In this document: one piece after another, positions 1 to 9,801 of the stretch
Numbering within the stretch: position 1 is the first letter of the stretch
How the letters are laid out: every line of letters starts with the position of its first letter
Assembly (NCBI RefSeq): GCF_001730525.1
Contig: NZ_MDFN01000024.1
Span: forward strand, 1-64,000
Length of the DNA stretch: 64,000 nt
DNA from: Arcticibacter eurypsychrophilus
Lineage (GTDB): Bacteria; Bacteroidota; Bacteroidia; Sphingobacteriales; Sphingobacteriaceae
Direction of reading: 5' to 3'
Made by a program: the position numbers and the translations under genes
The notes under the pieces: model-generated
What the model was told of the DNA's origin: nothing
Databases searched by the model: none
What the model saw: only the letters and a program-made list of their open reading frames with translations

Positions 1-454
1 GATAAGAATAATTATCATCAATTCCAGCCCCATGTTCAGGGATCAACATTCGTCAAACAGGTTTTAATCTTCTTAAATTTTTAGCTTTTATACGTGTAGT
101 TCCTAAATGTCTTTTGTAATAAGTTAAGTTATTAATATTTATCAATTGCACCATATGCCCCCATTCTCAGGCGATCTCGAGAATCTTCAAGATTCACAAA
201 TCGAAATGAAGGCTCATTAATTTATTTATACGGTGATAAAAAGACCCTGAGTATGAGTCTCAATTACGAATTATTCAAAGCTAATGCCAGAAACCTGAAA
301 ATGATTCTTATCACCTTTAGATATGATTTGCCTTCTTATTGCGCTGATTGTATTTGTTTAGACTTGTAATAAATCGAAGCATATATACCTAAACAGAAGA
401 CATAAACTTCGTCTCTCAAGAATACAAACTATACATTCCAACTAGCTTTCCTTT
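1..454. other. Upstream region of the nirK operon, no confident gene
   Basis: No convincing gene is seen. Short open stretches exist (for example about 39 codons on the plus strand ending at 369, and a minus-strand stretch running off the left edge from position 49), but none resembles a known family. A perfect 7+1+7 palindrome (GAATCTT-C-AAGATTC) lies at 181-195. It could be a regulator site for the nitrite reductase operon, but it sits about 260 bases from the start codon and its binding protein is unknown. Confidence 0.4.
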
Positions 455-1891
455 ATGAATCTAAAATCAATACAATTAACTACATTTCTCTCAATAGTAT
501 TAATTATTTATAGTAGCTGCGGACCTCCCAGATCTAAAAACACAGAAGACGACTCAGTTGTAGGCCATTACGAAGCTGAGCTTACCGATGCTCCTCATGT
601 ACCCGCTTCAGGTAACTATAAGCACCCCGAAAAGGTAATTGTAAAACTTGAGGTTCTGGAAAAAGTTATGCGCTTGGCAGATGGTGTGGAATATAACTTC
701 TGGACGTTTGGAGGGAAAGTTCCAGGCAAGTTTATCCGGGTGCGCGAAGGAGATGAAGTAGAGTTTCACCTAAGTAATCATCCTGACAATAAGCTTCCAC
801 ACAATATCGATTTACATGCAGTAACCGGCCCCGGAGGCGGTGCCGAATCTTCTATGACCATACCAGGTCATACTTCGCAGTTCACATTTAAGGCATTAAA
901 TCCAGGGATTTTTGTATATCACTGTGCAACGGCGCCAGTAGGGATGCATATCGCCAATGGCATGTATGGCCTAATCCTGGTAGAGCCTAAGGAAGGTTTG
1001 CCGAAAGTAGATAAGGAATTCTACATCATGCAAAGTGAGTTTTATACGAAAGCCAAGTTCGGTCAGGTTGGCCTGACCTCTTTTGATATGGAAAAAGCAT
1101 TTGATGAGCGTCCCGATTATGTAGTTTTCAACGGTTCTGTAGGGGCGCAAATGGGGGACAATGCCTTACAGGTAAATGTTGGCGAAACCGTACGGTTATA
1201 TGTAGGAAATGCCGGCCCGGGACTGGTCTCATCCTTCCATATAATCGGAGAAATATTTGATAAAGTGCGTATTGAGGGAGGAAGCTTAATTAATGAAAAC
1301 GTAGCGACCACTTTGATACCTGCCGGAGGAGCAACGATAGTTGAATTCAAATGCGAAACGCCGGGTTCACTCACTATAGTAGACCATTCTATTTTTAGGG
1401 CCTTTAACAAGGGAGCTCTAGCACAAATAAAAGTTTCAGGTAAGCAAGACCATAATATTTACTCAGGCAAACAAAAGGACGTGGTATACCTGCCTGAAGG
1501 TTCGGCAGTACAGTCTATAACAAAAGCTACTAAGGCAGTAGCGGTACCTGAAAAATCCATGCCAGAACGTATGAAAAATGGCGCAATCTTATATGAAACA
1601 AATTGTGCAGCTTGCCATCAAAAACAAGGAGAAGGTTTGGCGGGAGCTTTCCCACCTTTGGCTAAATCAGATTATCTCATGGCACGTAAAGATAAAGGCG
1701 TGGGAATTCCTTTGCATGGTTTATCCGGTAAGATTAAAGTAAACGGCAAAGAATATGATGGCGTCATGCCTCAGATGCAGTTAACTGATGATGAGGTAGC
1801 TAGCATCATAACCTATGTTCGAAACAGTTGGGGCAATAAAGGCAACTTAGTAACGGCTGCTGATGTGCAAAAAAGCAGGATAGGAAAATGA
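455..1891 (+). CDS. nirK: Copper nitrite reductase NirK with C-terminal cytochrome c domain
   Basis: Reduces nitrite to nitric oxide in the periplasm. The N-terminus is a lipoprotein signal with C22 as the likely lipidated cysteine. Two cupredoxin domains follow (about 60-330). All expected copper ligands can be placed by motif: type 1 His116, Cys157, His165 and Met170; type 2 His121, His156 and His311; catalytic Asp119 and His262. Residues about 370-465 form a class I cytochrome c with CAACH at 384-388 and methionines near 437-441 as candidate axial ligands. Fused NirK-cytochrome c proteins are a known subclass, in which the heme domain passes electrons to the type 1 copper. The stop overlaps the start of the next gene, so translation is probably coupled. 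No nitric oxide reductase or nosZ is present in the window. Confidence 0.95.
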   Translation: MNLKSIQLTTFLSIVLIIYSSCGPPRSKNTEDDSVVGHYEAELTDAPHVPASGNYKHPEKVIVKLEVLEKVMRLADGVEYNFWTFGGKVPGKFIRVREGDEVEFHLSNHPDNKLPHNIDLHAVTGPGGGAESSMTIPGHTSQFTFKALNPGIFVYHCATAPVGMHIANGMYGLILVEPKEGLPKVDKEFYIMQSEFYTKAKFGQVGLTSFDMEKAFDERPDYVVFNGSVGAQMGDNALQVNVGETVRLYVGNAGPGLVSSFHIIGEIFDKVRIEGGSLINENVATTLIPAGGATIVEFKCETPGSLTIVDHSIFRAFNKGALAQIKVSGKQDHNIYSGKQKDVVYLPEGSAVQSITKATKAVAVPEKSMPERMKNGAILYETNCAACHQKQGEGLAGAFPPLAKSDYLMARKDKGVGIPLHGLSGKIKVNGKEYDGVMPQMQLTDDEVASIITYVRNSWGNKGNLVTAADVQKSRIGK

Positions 1892-2658
1892 TCAAACGGA
1901 CGCTATTCATTTTCTGTTTAACAACAGCTTCGATATCATTAGTGTATGCTGCCAATCCAGCTGGAATGGTTAAAATCCAGTCTGGTCAGTACACCCCTTT
2001 TTTTACGGAAAAGGGCGTTAAAACGGTAAAGGTGAACTCTTTTTACTTGGACATTAATGCAGTGACCAACGCTCAGTACATGGCATTTGTGAAATCTAAT
2101 CCTCAATGGTCAAAATCAAAAGCCTCTAAACTCTATGTTGATGCCTCTTACCTAAAGCATTGGAAAAGTGATTTTGATATCGGAGCTGATTACAATAAGC
2201 TTAAAGATAGTCCGGTTACTAATGTTTCCTGGTTTGCAGCCAATGCTTATAGCAAATGGAAAGGTAAACGTTTGCCAACGGTAAACGAATGGGAGTATGT
2301 GGGCAACGCTCCCGCGGTTAACAATAAGCGTCCAATTGAAAAAATTATCCTTCAATGGTATAGTAAACCATCACCAGCCTTTCTGCCACCTGTAGGGTCA
2401 ACCTTTTATAATACCTACCATGTTTCAGACATGCATGGGCTGATATGGGAATGGTTGTTCGATTTCAACAGCATTATCATGACTGGTGATTCGCGAAGCA
2501 ATACAGCTGTAAATCGTGAATTATTCTGTGCTTCAGCAGGATTGGGTGCTATTGATAATAAGAATTATGCGGCTTATATGCGCTATGCTTTCAGAGGCAG
2601 TTTGAAAGCCAAATATACGGTAAGTAACCTGGGATTTAGATGTGCAATGGATATATAA
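1888..2658 (+). CDS. nirV: NirV-like formylglycine-generating-enzyme (SUMF1) domain protein
   Basis: The product has a signal peptide (about residues 1-21) followed by a single FGE-sulfatase/SUMF1 fold. Typical blocks are [38 protein letters not shown] and a C-terminal LGFRCA. Proteins of this family encoded beside nirK are called NirV in denitrifiers; their function is not established. The active-site region has FCAS, but the second cysteine of true formylglycine-generating enzymes (the YCxRYR region) is not seen, so sulfatase activation is unlikely. The gene overlaps nirK by four bases (ATGA), which supports an operon. A role in maturing or assisting NirK is inferred from position only. Confidence 0.8.
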   Translation: MIKRTLFIFCLTTASISLVYAANPAGMVKIQSGQYTPFFTEKGVKTVKVNSFYLDINAVTNAQYMAFVKSNPQWSKSKASKLYVDASYLKHWKSDFDIGADYNKLKDSPVTNVSWFAANAYSKWKGKRLPTVNEWEYVGNAPAVNNKRPIEKIILQWYSKPSPAFLPPVGSTFYNTYHVSDMHGLIWEWLFDFNSIIMTGDSRSNTAVNRELFCASAGLGAIDNKNYAAYMRYAFRGSLKAKYTVSNLGFRCAMDI

Positions 2659-2666
2659 TAAATAGG

Positions 2667-3278
2667 ATGAAAACAAAACGAACTTTTTATTCAGCAAGGA
2701 TAGCCCTGGTTATTAGTCTCTTTCTTCAGGCTTGTACAGGAAGCGGGAACTCTTCTAAACAAGATAGCCTCAGCTCGCAGAGCGTAGAGGAATACAGCAC
2801 TGAGTCTATTTACCAGACCAGTGCAAAATGGGATAATCAGGAAGGCGACACCCTGCAATTGAGTCAGCTATCGGGTAAGATTCCTGTGGTATCGATGGTT
2901 TTTACCCGCTGCACATTTTCATGTCCTAAAACTGTTGCTGATTTAAAAGCAATTGAAGATAAACTACCACCGGATAAAAAAGACAAAGTTGTGTTTGTCC
3001 TGATATCTTTCGATTCAGACAGGGATCATACAAAGGAGTTAAAAGCGTTCTCGAAACAAATGCAGCTAAGCAAAAACTGGATGGTATTACATGGAAATCC
3101 GGACGATGTGAGGGAACTTTCCATGTTGTTGGATGTGAAATACAAGAAGCAACCCAATGGCGATTTTACCCATTCGCCGGGAATAACAGTACTTGACACT
3201 AAAGGTGTTGTAGCAAGCCAAAGCGAAGGTTTAGGAAAAGATCCAAGTGATATGGTAAAAGTTATTCAATCACTCTAA
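2667..3278 (+). CDS. SCO1/SenC family copper chaperone lipoprotein
   Basis: A periplasmic thioredoxin-fold protein of the SCO family, which delivers copper to cupric enzymes or acts as a thiol reductase. The start at 2667 gives a clean lipoprotein signal with lipobox cysteine 23 (LQAC). An upstream in-frame ATG at 2640 lies inside nirV and would bury the signal. The copper-binding CxxxCP is C82-C86 and the distal histidine is H169 (FTHSPG), so all three ligands are present. About 203 residues is normal for the family. Co-transcription with nirK suggests it loads copper into nitrite reductase rather than cytochrome oxidase, which is an inference. Confidence 0.9.
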   Translation: MKTKRTFYSARIALVISLFLQACTGSGNSSKQDSLSSQSVEEYSTESIYQTSAKWDNQEGDTLQLSQLSGKIPVVSMVFTRCTFSCPKTVADLKAIEDKLPPDKKDKVVFVLISFDSDRDHTKELKAFSKQMQLSKNWMVLHGNPDDVRELSMLLDVKYKKQPNGDFTHSPGITVLDTKGVVASQSEGLGKDPSDMVKVIQSL

Positions 3279-3455
3279 ATTTTATTGAGTTTAGAGGAAA
3301 GTAAAGGGTAAAACTTATGTGGAATTTAATAGAAAAGCGAATTGTTGCTACATATCTTCTTCCTACCCCGATTGACCTCAGCATATCTCTCATCGAATAG
3401 TCCGTACCTTTAACTTCTTAAAGTATTAATTTCATCAGTGGTCATATGCTATGGA

Positions 3456-5942
3456 TTAGAATTCCTGATTTAAGACCTTATTTGCAGCTAAAACCAGAAA
3501 TAGATAGTCAGTAGTTCCTCCTCCAAGTACATACTCAGTCTGCTGCCATAAGAATGGCCATTTTAATAATTCGGGAAAGTCTGGCCTGATTAAAGCTGTT
3601 CCTGAAATGATTCCGCCTGGGATATAAGAGCGATCGGCGCGATTAAATCCATAAGCAGTAGTGGCAGATTTAGCACCCACTCCAGAGACGAAAGATTCAG
3701 TATTAGAACCCGGATGAGTACCCAGAATAAAATTGAGGGAGTGAAGCATATAATCAGCTGGGAAGATTTCCGGAAACCTGGAATGTAAAAAATACTGCTT
3801 GTATCCGAAATTTTGTATACCCCAGCCCGCTCCCCAAATACTTGGTTCGTAAGGTACTCCATACGGTGTTTTAGCACCCTGATCTTTTACTTTCTTAAAC
3901 AATCCCTGAACTGCCGAGCGAATTGATAAACGGTAATTCTCGTCATTAACCAATGTTACAGTGCGCCCAACTAACCAACCAAAATTATCTATGCCTTTAA
4001 CAATCTCATTGGTATGGGCTATGAGAAAAGCGGAGTATTTAGAATCCCCGGTAGTTATCAATAGTTCAACGGCCAAACCTATTTTAGAATCGGTGTTTCC
4101 TTGAGTTTTACTCCAAACTTCTTCGGCAATTTGAAGGCATTCTTTAGATAAAGTATCGTTGTAGCCATTCATAACTCTTGAAGCCGCTGCCAGACCAGTA
4201 GCGGCGCGCAAACTTCTGCCAGGGTTATCTTCCGTAAAGATCCACCTATCATCTGCTGAGCCGGAGAGTCCCACGGGATGCATAGCTCCTTGCCCGGCAA
4301 GAAAAGGCTGGTTATCTGTGATGTTCGCAGCATCACCTAATAGTGTATACTGACGTAGAGTTGGTTCGATAATACCGCGGTAAAACCTGCCTAGAGTTTT
4401 ATAGCCTTCATTAACCGAAAGCAAGCCATGTTCTATTTGCTGCAATAAATCAGGTTTTCCATCTGGGCGTTGAATCTCAACGATTGAATTCCTTTGATCG
4501 ATTGTGGTGTTATCATAGTCAACTTTGAATTCTTCATAAGCCAGGGCAAGCCCATGAATAGTTTCTGCCTGAGACTCCACCCGTATGTCGAAATCGCCGG
4601 CATCATGCCATCCACCCTTATTTAAATTGGGAACATGGTCGCCCGGCTGGTATTTAGTGAGTGTGGAGCTCCCAGAAATGTATCCATCGAAATGGTTCGA
4701 GTCTAAAGGCGCCATTCGTGCATCATCCAAATGACAGGCTCCATGCCATACCCGATAGCGGTCATTTATACGCATGTGACACATTTGAGCAGGCAGGAAA
4801 TAGTCGACTGTAGGCTGCCAAACATTGTATTTGAATACGTCTTTACTTATCTGAAATGGTTCAGACGTATATTTACCATACTGCACTATGTACATGCCAG
4901 GCTTTTGAACGGAAGAAAATTCAAACTGAAGATAATTATATCTTAAAAATTTGCCCCACTTTTTTCCGCCATTCTTAATGATAGTCTCGTAACCTCCGTT
5001 TTCATTTATCCGCAAAAGCGAAATTGGCAACAACTGTGTCTCCTTAGCATCAAGTTCAATTACGGCAACTTTTTGCTGTCGGGGATGATAACCAACCTGC
5101 GAAACCTGCACAACCGGTTCAGACTTCCAACCCGTAATAGCATTTGGAGTCACGATCCATTCAATTGCATTTTTAGCGGCGCCTTTTGATACTAGGGAGC
5201 GAACTACAAACCAACCGTTTGTATGATTTGCACGGCCATCTAACAACTCCAGGTTATCACCGTGCAAATTTTCGATTAACATTGTTTGGGACGGCAATTC
5301 GGGCACAAGCGTCAGCCTTTTACCAACTGCTATAGGCCGCACTTGCATTTCGCCATCTTTATCTTTATAAACCTGGTTCACTGCTTGTTGAGGGAAGATG
5401 CCAAACTGTTTATCCATATAATATGATTTGCCGAATAAAGCCCCAGGGTAAAGCTCAATTAAGAAACCTACCTTTCCTATCCATTCGTCAGGCAATGCTT
5501 TGTCTAGGTCGACCGTTATTTTAAAGCCCTTACTTGCAGGCTGCACCTTTATATTATATGCGAAGTTAAGGTTAGGATAAATAATCGGGTTAAATCCTTT
5601 CCTGTTAATTTCAGGATTAGGGTATTCCATCCGTACACTTACCTCCTGGGTATGCGTATTAACCATTCGTTTGCCAACTTTTGGAATTGGAGCCCATTGC
5701 CCTGGTGTAGGTTCCAGACGAATATCGCCGTTAGTTGCAACCCGAATACCGTTTTGAATGATTCCAACACCCCCCTGATGTCCTTCTGGATAAAAATCGT
5801 GCGCTAACATCACATTTATTCCTTCATATTCCAGGTACTCCTGTTTGTTTAGCACCATTCCTTTTTGAGGTTGGGACTGTGCGTTAACAGGCGGACTAAA
5901 AAAGGCTAAAATAAATAAAGTTGCGAAAAATCGGTCTTGCAT
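3456..5942 (-). CDS. Glycoside hydrolase family 9 (endoglucanase-like)
   Basis: An exported glycosidase of 828 residues with a signal peptide of about 21. Residues about 30-270 are an unassigned beta-rich region. An Ig-like N-terminal cellulase domain follows (from VVQVSQVGYHP, about 280-370), then an (alpha/alpha)6 GH9 barrel. The GH9 signature GGWHDAGDFDIR holds the catalytic base aspartate. The LGTHPG block and the C-terminal acid in QQTEYVLGGGTTDY match the family layout. GH9 enzymes cleave beta-1,4-glucans, and some act on mixed-linkage glucan or glucomannan. The gene is divergent from an epimerase-mannanase pair, so glucomannan or cellulose-rich plant fibre is a plausible substrate. Confidence 0.85.
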   Translation of the reverse strand: MQDRFFATLFILAFFSPPVNAQSQPQKGMVLNKQEYLEYEGINVMLAHDFYPEGHQGGVGIIQNGIRVATNGDIRLEPTPGQWAPIPKVGKRMVNTHTQEVSVRMEYPNPEINRKGFNPIIYPNLNFAYNIKVQPASKGFKITVDLDKALPDEWIGKVGFLIELYPGALFGKSYYMDKQFGIFPQQAVNQVYKDKDGEMQVRPIAVGKRLTLVPELPSQTMLIENLHGDNLELLDGRANHTNGWFVVRSLVSKGAAKNAIEWIVTPNAITGWKSEPVVQVSQVGYHPRQQKVAVIELDAKETQLLPISLLRINENGGYETIIKNGGKKWGKFLRYNYLQFEFSSVQKPGMYIVQYGKYTSEPFQISKDVFKYNVWQPTVDYFLPAQMCHMRINDRYRVWHGACHLDDARMAPLDSNHFDGYISGSSTLTKYQPGDHVPNLNKGGWHDAGDFDIRVESQAETIHGLALAYEEFKVDYDNTTIDQRNSIVEIQRPDGKPDLLQQIEHGLLSVNEGYKTLGRFYRGIIEPTLRQYTLLGDAANITDNQPFLAGQGAMHPVGLSGSADDRWIFTEDNPGRSLRAATGLAAASRVMNGYNDTLSKECLQIAEEVWSKTQGNTDSKIGLAVELLITTGDSKYSAFLIAHTNEIVKGIDNFGWLVGRTVTLVNDENYRLSIRSAVQGLFKKVKDQGAKTPYGVPYEPSIWGAGWGIQNFGYKQYFLHSRFPEIFPADYMLHSLNFILGTHPGSNTESFVSGVGAKSATTAYGFNRADRSYIPGGIISGTALIRPDFPELLKWPFLWQQTEYVLGGGTTDYLFLVLAANKVLNQEF

Positions 5943-6084
5943 AATAAGTTGGTTAGTTAGCTTGCAAATTATAAAAAGGTCTCGTCTCTAAATCGATATT
6001 TTTTTATCTAAAAATAAACATTTTTTGTCAGAATGCATTTGACAATAAATACTAATATAAATTTACCATTGTCAGCTTATTCGA

Positions 6085-7686
6085 ATGGCCCATAGAATTA
6101 CAACGAAGTATTACCTACTCGGCATTTTACTCCTATCCGTAATTTCATTCACGATAGAGAATGAAATTACGGAGCGTTCTGTTATCGCAGCTGATATGGA
6201 ATTGTCAGCGAGAAAAAATCTGATCGAGGTGTGGTATCCAAAGTCTGTGGACACCGTATATGGAGGGTTTTTGAGCACATTTAACTATAAATTCGAGCCA
6301 TTAGGGCCTCAGGATAAGATGATTGTTACCCAGTCAAGGCATGTATGGTCAAACTCTAAAGCTGCCATCTTCTTTAAAAATTCCGACTACAAAGAGTACG
6401 CAGCTCAGGGAGTTAAATTTCTCAGAGATGTAATGTGGGATAAGACCTACGGTGGCTTTTATACGTTAGTTGACCGGCAAGGCCATGTAAAGAGGTTTGT
6501 ATCTCCGAAAGATTCTTATGGAAATGCTTTTGCCATTTATGCACTTTCCGCATACTATCAGGCGTCGGGAGATACGAACGCTCTCAATCTGGCAAAAAAT
6601 ACTTTTTTCTGGCTAGAGAAAAACAGTCACGACACTAAGAATAAGGGATACTTTCAGCATTTAAGCAGAGAAGGTTTTCCAATTAAACGGACCACAAACA
6701 CGCCCAGTACAGCGGAACTAGGATATAAAGATCAAAATTCTTCTATTCATTTATTAGAAGCCTTTACGGAGTTGTACACCGTTTGGCCTAACGCCTTACT
6801 ACGCGAACGTCTGCTTGAAATGTTTTATCTGGTTCGCGACAAAATTACAACTCCTCAGAGTTACCTTAATTTGTTCTTCCAGACTGATTGGACACCGGTT
6901 TCAACGCGAGATTCGTCGTATAAAAGCATCCTAAAACATCGTGGTTTAGATCATGTTTCGTTTGGACATGATATTGAAACAGCATATCTGCTTATTGAAG
7001 CTTCACTCATTCTCGGCTTAAAAGATCATTCCGCCACTTTGCAAAAGGGCAAGAGCGTGGTGGATCATGCACTTAATTTCGGATACGACTACAAATTAGG
7101 AGGGTTTTACGATGAAGGTTATTATTTCAAAGACAAACCTGGTGTAACTATAATTAAGGACTCAAAAACCTGGTGGGCACAAGCAGAAGGAATGAATACT
7201 TTACTGTTGATGTCGGAGCACTTCCCAAAAGATAAACAGGACTACTATGGAAAGTTTAAGCAGATGTGGAGATATATTAATGTTTACTTGATTGACAAGG
7301 AACATGGTGATTGGTATATGGGTGGCATTGATAAGGAACCGGAAATGAAACTAGCTTTGAAAGGCCAGATTTGGAAGGGAACTTATCACAATTTTAGAGC
7401 TTTGATGAACTGCATTACGCATTTGAAACCTGACCATATTGCACCGCAAGTACCTTCGACGGCAAAAGTTATAACTAGCGTTGACAAAGTGTTTCTAAAA
7501 TGGGCAAAGTCGACTGACGATCAAAACCTGATCGGTTATAATATATATCTGAACGGTGAACGCATCGGCTTTACGCCTTTAGATTCTTTTCAAATTGAGG
7601 GTTATAAAAAAGGCATAGCGTATAGTGTAAAAGCAATCGACTTTCAGGGAAATCAATCTACAACACGAATAGCAACAATAAATTAA
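6085..7686 (+). CDS. AGE-family 2-epimerase (cellobiose/mannobiose type) with C-terminal Fn3 domain
   Basis: Belongs to the N-acylglucosamine 2-epimerase superfamily. These (alpha/alpha)6 barrels interconvert the C2 epimer at the reducing end of beta-1,4-disaccharides. Motifs typical of cellobiose/mannobiose 2-epimerases are present: FGHDIETAYLL, KTWWAQAEGM and GTYHNFRALM, which carry the catalytic histidines. An N-terminal hydrophobic segment (about 8-24) looks like a signal or anchor. Residues about 455-533 form a fibronectin type III-like domain, which is unusual because most family members are about 400 residues and cytosolic. The mannanase starts six bases after the stop, so the two are probably co-transcribed. 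A degenerate promoter-like sequence (TTTG at 6038, TAAATTTA at 6058) lies upstream. Confidence 0.85.
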   Translation: MAHRITTKYYLLGILLLSVISFTIENEITERSVIAADMELSARKNLIEVWYPKSVDTVYGGFLSTFNYKFEPLGPQDKMIVTQSRHVWSNSKAAIFFKNSDYKEYAAQGVKFLRDVMWDKTYGGFYTLVDRQGHVKRFVSPKDSYGNAFAIYALSAYYQASGDTNALNLAKNTFFWLEKNSHDTKNKGYFQHLSREGFPIKRTTNTPSTAELGYKDQNSSIHLLEAFTELYTVWPNALLRERLLEMFYLVRDKITTPQSYLNLFFQTDWTPVSTRDSSYKSILKHRGLDHVSFGHDIETAYLLIEASLILGLKDHSATLQKGKSVVDHALNFGYDYKLGGFYDEGYYFKDKPGVTIIKDSKTWWAQAEGMNTLLLMSEHFPKDKQDYYGKFKQMWRYINVYLIDKEHGDWYMGGIDKEPEMKLALKGQIWKGTYHNFRALMNCITHLKPDHIAPQVPSTAKVITSVDKVFLKWAKSTDDQNLIGYNIYLNGERIGFTPLDSFQIEGYKKGIAYSVKAIDFQGNQSTTRIATIN

Positions 7687-7692
7687 TTGTTT

Positions 7693-8688
7693 ATGAAACG
7701 TATTATCAGCATTGCATTGGCATTCAGCACTTTCTGTGCCTTCGGACAGGATTTATTACCTGTAAATAAAGCTGCTAGTCCCGAAGCAAAGAAATTGCTT
7801 GATTATATCTATAGCATCTATGGTAAACACATCCTCTCTGGACAACACAATTATAACGATCAAATGGACCGCTACAATGATAGTGTTGTATCGATTTCGG
7901 GGAAAAGTCCTGCTATTTGGAGCACAGACTTCATTTGGAACGGAACAAAAGATCCAGGAGAAAGAATTGTTGCTGAGTCTATCAAAAAACACAAGGAAGG
8001 ATATTTGATAACATTGATGTGGCATCAAGGGAGACCGATAGACAATCCGCCTTATGGTTGGAAGGAAAGTATTCAGGCTAAGTTAGACGATACGCAATGG
8101 AGGGAACTAACCACATCTGGGACTGTACTCCACAAACGATGGTTAGACCAGGTGGATAAAGTAGCAGAACACCTAAAAAAATTGCAGGATGCACATGTAC
8201 CGATACTATGGCGCCCATACCATGAGATGAATGGTGTTTGGTTTTGGTGGGGAAATAAAAAGGGAAAAGATGGACTGGCAAAGCTATGGCAAATGATGTA
8301 TGATAGATACACTAATTACCATAAGCTAAACAATTTGATTTGGGTTTGGGGAGCAAATGGACCAAGGGACATTCCAAAGGATGAAGCGTATCCGTACAAA
8401 GATTTCTACCCGGGTCATAAATATGTAGATATCCTTGGGACGGATATTTATAATATGGATTATGAACAAAGAGATTACAACGAATTACTAAAACTGGCTG
8501 AAGGGCGTCCTATTGCTTTGACAGAAGTTGGGGAGTTACCTAAACCAGAAATACTAGAGGCGCAGCCAAAATGGGTTTGGTTTGTGGTGTGGTCTAACTG
8601 GCTGTGGGAACATAATTCAAGGCAGCTGGTTAAAGAAGTTTATGATATGCCGCGAACCCTTACTTTAGATGAGCAAAACGCGTTATAA
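7693..8688 (+). CDS. Glycoside hydrolase family 26 beta-mannanase
   Basis: An exported endo-1,4-beta-mannanase-type enzyme. The ATG at 7693 gives a signal peptide of about 20 residues ending FCAFGQ; an in-frame TTG at 7687 is less likely. The GH26 fold is shown by WRPYHEMNGVWFWWG, which contains the acid/base glutamate, and by LTEVGELP with the nucleophile glutamate near the C-terminal end. Conserved aromatic residues (LMWHQGRP, WSNWLWE) line the expected subsites. At about 331 residues it is a single catalytic domain with no carbohydrate-binding module. Together with the upstream 2-epimerase this suggests mannan breakdown to mannobiose, followed by epimerisation. Confidence 0.92.
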   Translation: MKRIISIALAFSTFCAFGQDLLPVNKAASPEAKKLLDYIYSIYGKHILSGQHNYNDQMDRYNDSVVSISGKSPAIWSTDFIWNGTKDPGERIVAESIKKHKEGYLITLMWHQGRPIDNPPYGWKESIQAKLDDTQWRELTTSGTVLHKRWLDQVDKVAEHLKKLQDAHVPILWRPYHEMNGVWFWWGNKKGKDGLAKLWQMMYDRYTNYHKLNNLIWVWGANGPRDIPKDEAYPYKDFYPGHKYVDILGTDIYNMDYEQRDYNELLKLAEGRPIALTEVGELPKPEILEAQPKWVWFVVWSNWLWEHNSRQLVKEVYDMPRTLTLDEQNAL

Positions 8689-8751
8689 CAGTTAAAGTGG
8701 ATCTCATCTTTACGCATTAAAAGGAATTTAAGACTTATCGGTGTATGTTTT

Positions 8752-9642
8752 CTATTTCAAATGTGTATTAAAAAAATCAATAGTGCGTTTCCAGGCAAGC
8801 TCTGCTGCTGCCTTATCGTAACGAGGTGTTGTATCGTTATGAAAGCCATGGTTAACATTTTCATAAATAAAAGCTTGATACTTTTTGCCGTTTTTCTTTA
8901 AAGCAGCTTCGTAAGGCGGCCAGCCTGCTATAATCCTGGTGTCAAGAGAAGCATAGTGTAACATCAGGGGGGATTTGATTTTGGACACCTCGGAAATATC
9001 GGGCTGACTGCCGTAAAAAGGTACAGCTGCAGCCAGTTCAGGTATCCGTACAGCCATCATATTGGCTATTCCGCCACCATAACAAAAACCCACAACACCT
9101 ACCCTGCCATTACAGTCTTTATGATTTTTCAGGTAATCGTATGCCGCAATAAAATCTTCTTCCATTTCGCCTTTCTCCCTTTTGCTTTGCAAATTACGAC
9201 CTTCGTCATCATTACCAGGATAACCACCCAGCGGAGTCAATCCATCGGGTGCAAGGGAAATGAATCCCGCCAAGGCAGCTCTTCTAGCCACATCTTCAAT
9301 ATAAGGGTTTAATCCCCGATTTTCATGTACCACTATGATGCCCCCAAGCTTCTTATTGGACTCAATTGGTTTTGATAGTAATCCTTTAATGCTTCCACCA
9401 CCCTTAGGAGAGAGGTAATTGATGTATTCCGATTTTAAGCGGGGATCATCTGGTTCTATTTGCACATTTCCACTGTAATCAGGCATCAGAAAACTCATTA
9501 ATGCGGGTACGGTTAATCCGCCAACTGCATAAATAGAAAGATTTTGTACGAATGCACGTCGGCTAAGCTGGTTATGTGCGTATTCATCATATAAGTCAAA
9601 CACTTCCTGCTTGATGTCTTCTTTGTTAATTTGGCTCATCAT
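8752..9642 (-). CDS. Dienelactone hydrolase family protein
   Basis: An alpha/beta hydrolase of the dienelactone hydrolase family. The cysteine nucleophile lies in GFCYGGG, the aspartate in YASLDTR and the histidine in NVNHGFHND. Residues about 30-55 contain SRRAFVQNL followed by a hydrophobic stretch, resembling a twin-arginine (Tat) export signal after an N-terminal extension. Tandem ATGs at 9642 and 9639 are the best starts; an earlier in-frame ATG at 9672 adds ten residues of no recognisable role. Substrates of such stand-alone homologues are mostly unknown. The gene is convergent with the mannanase and has no obvious functional link to its neighbours. Confidence 0.85.
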   Translation of the reverse strand: MMSQINKEDIKQEVFDLYDEYAHNQLSRRAFVQNLSIYAVGGLTVPALMSFLMPDYSGNVQIEPDDPRLKSEYINYLSPKGGGSIKGLLSKPIESNKKLGGIIVVHENRGLNPYIEDVARRAALAGFISLAPDGLTPLGGYPGNDDEGRNLQSKREKGEMEEDFIAAYDYLKNHKDCNGRVGVVGFCYGGGIANMMAVRIPELAAAVPFYGSQPDISEVSKIKSPLMLHYASLDTRIIAGWPPYEAALKKNGKKYQAFIYENVNHGFHNDTTPRYDKAAAELAWKRTIDFFNTHLK

Positions 9643-9727
9643 TAAAGGCTTTAAACAAATATAAATATTCAAGGCAACAGCTTACTAAACAAATTGTAAC
9701 AGTCTTTGTAATAAAAAAACAGGCTTA

Positions 9728-9774
9728 TACGAAGAGAGCCTGAAATCATAATCTATGATTCAGGCTCTTTCGTA
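9728..9774. terminator. Stem-loop terminator, strong hairpin
   Basis: The arms ACGAAGAGAGCCTG and CAGGCTCTTTCGT pair with small bulges around an AT-rich centre (9750-9754). On the minus strand the hairpin lies just after the small membrane protein gene ending at 9802, and a T-rich run follows around 9713-9720. It therefore probably ends the ALDH/small-protein transcript before the dienelactone hydrolase gene. Confidence 0.6.
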
Positions 9775-9801
9775 TTTAATATATGAAATTGTTAATTTCT
9801 A

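Noticed and set aside
253-369. Short plus-strand frame upstream of nirK
   Set aside because: About 38 codons without a recognisable family, signal peptide or ribosome-binding site.
1888-2658. Interpretation as a sulfatase-activating formylglycine-generating enzyme
   Set aside because: The second active-site cysteine is not seen and no sulfatase is nearby. The nirK neighbour fits NirV.
6038-6065. TTTG...TAAATTTA as a promoter for the epimerase-mannanase pair
   Set aside because: Spacing of 16 bases is short and the last base of the -7 box is wrong. Too weak to list as a feature.
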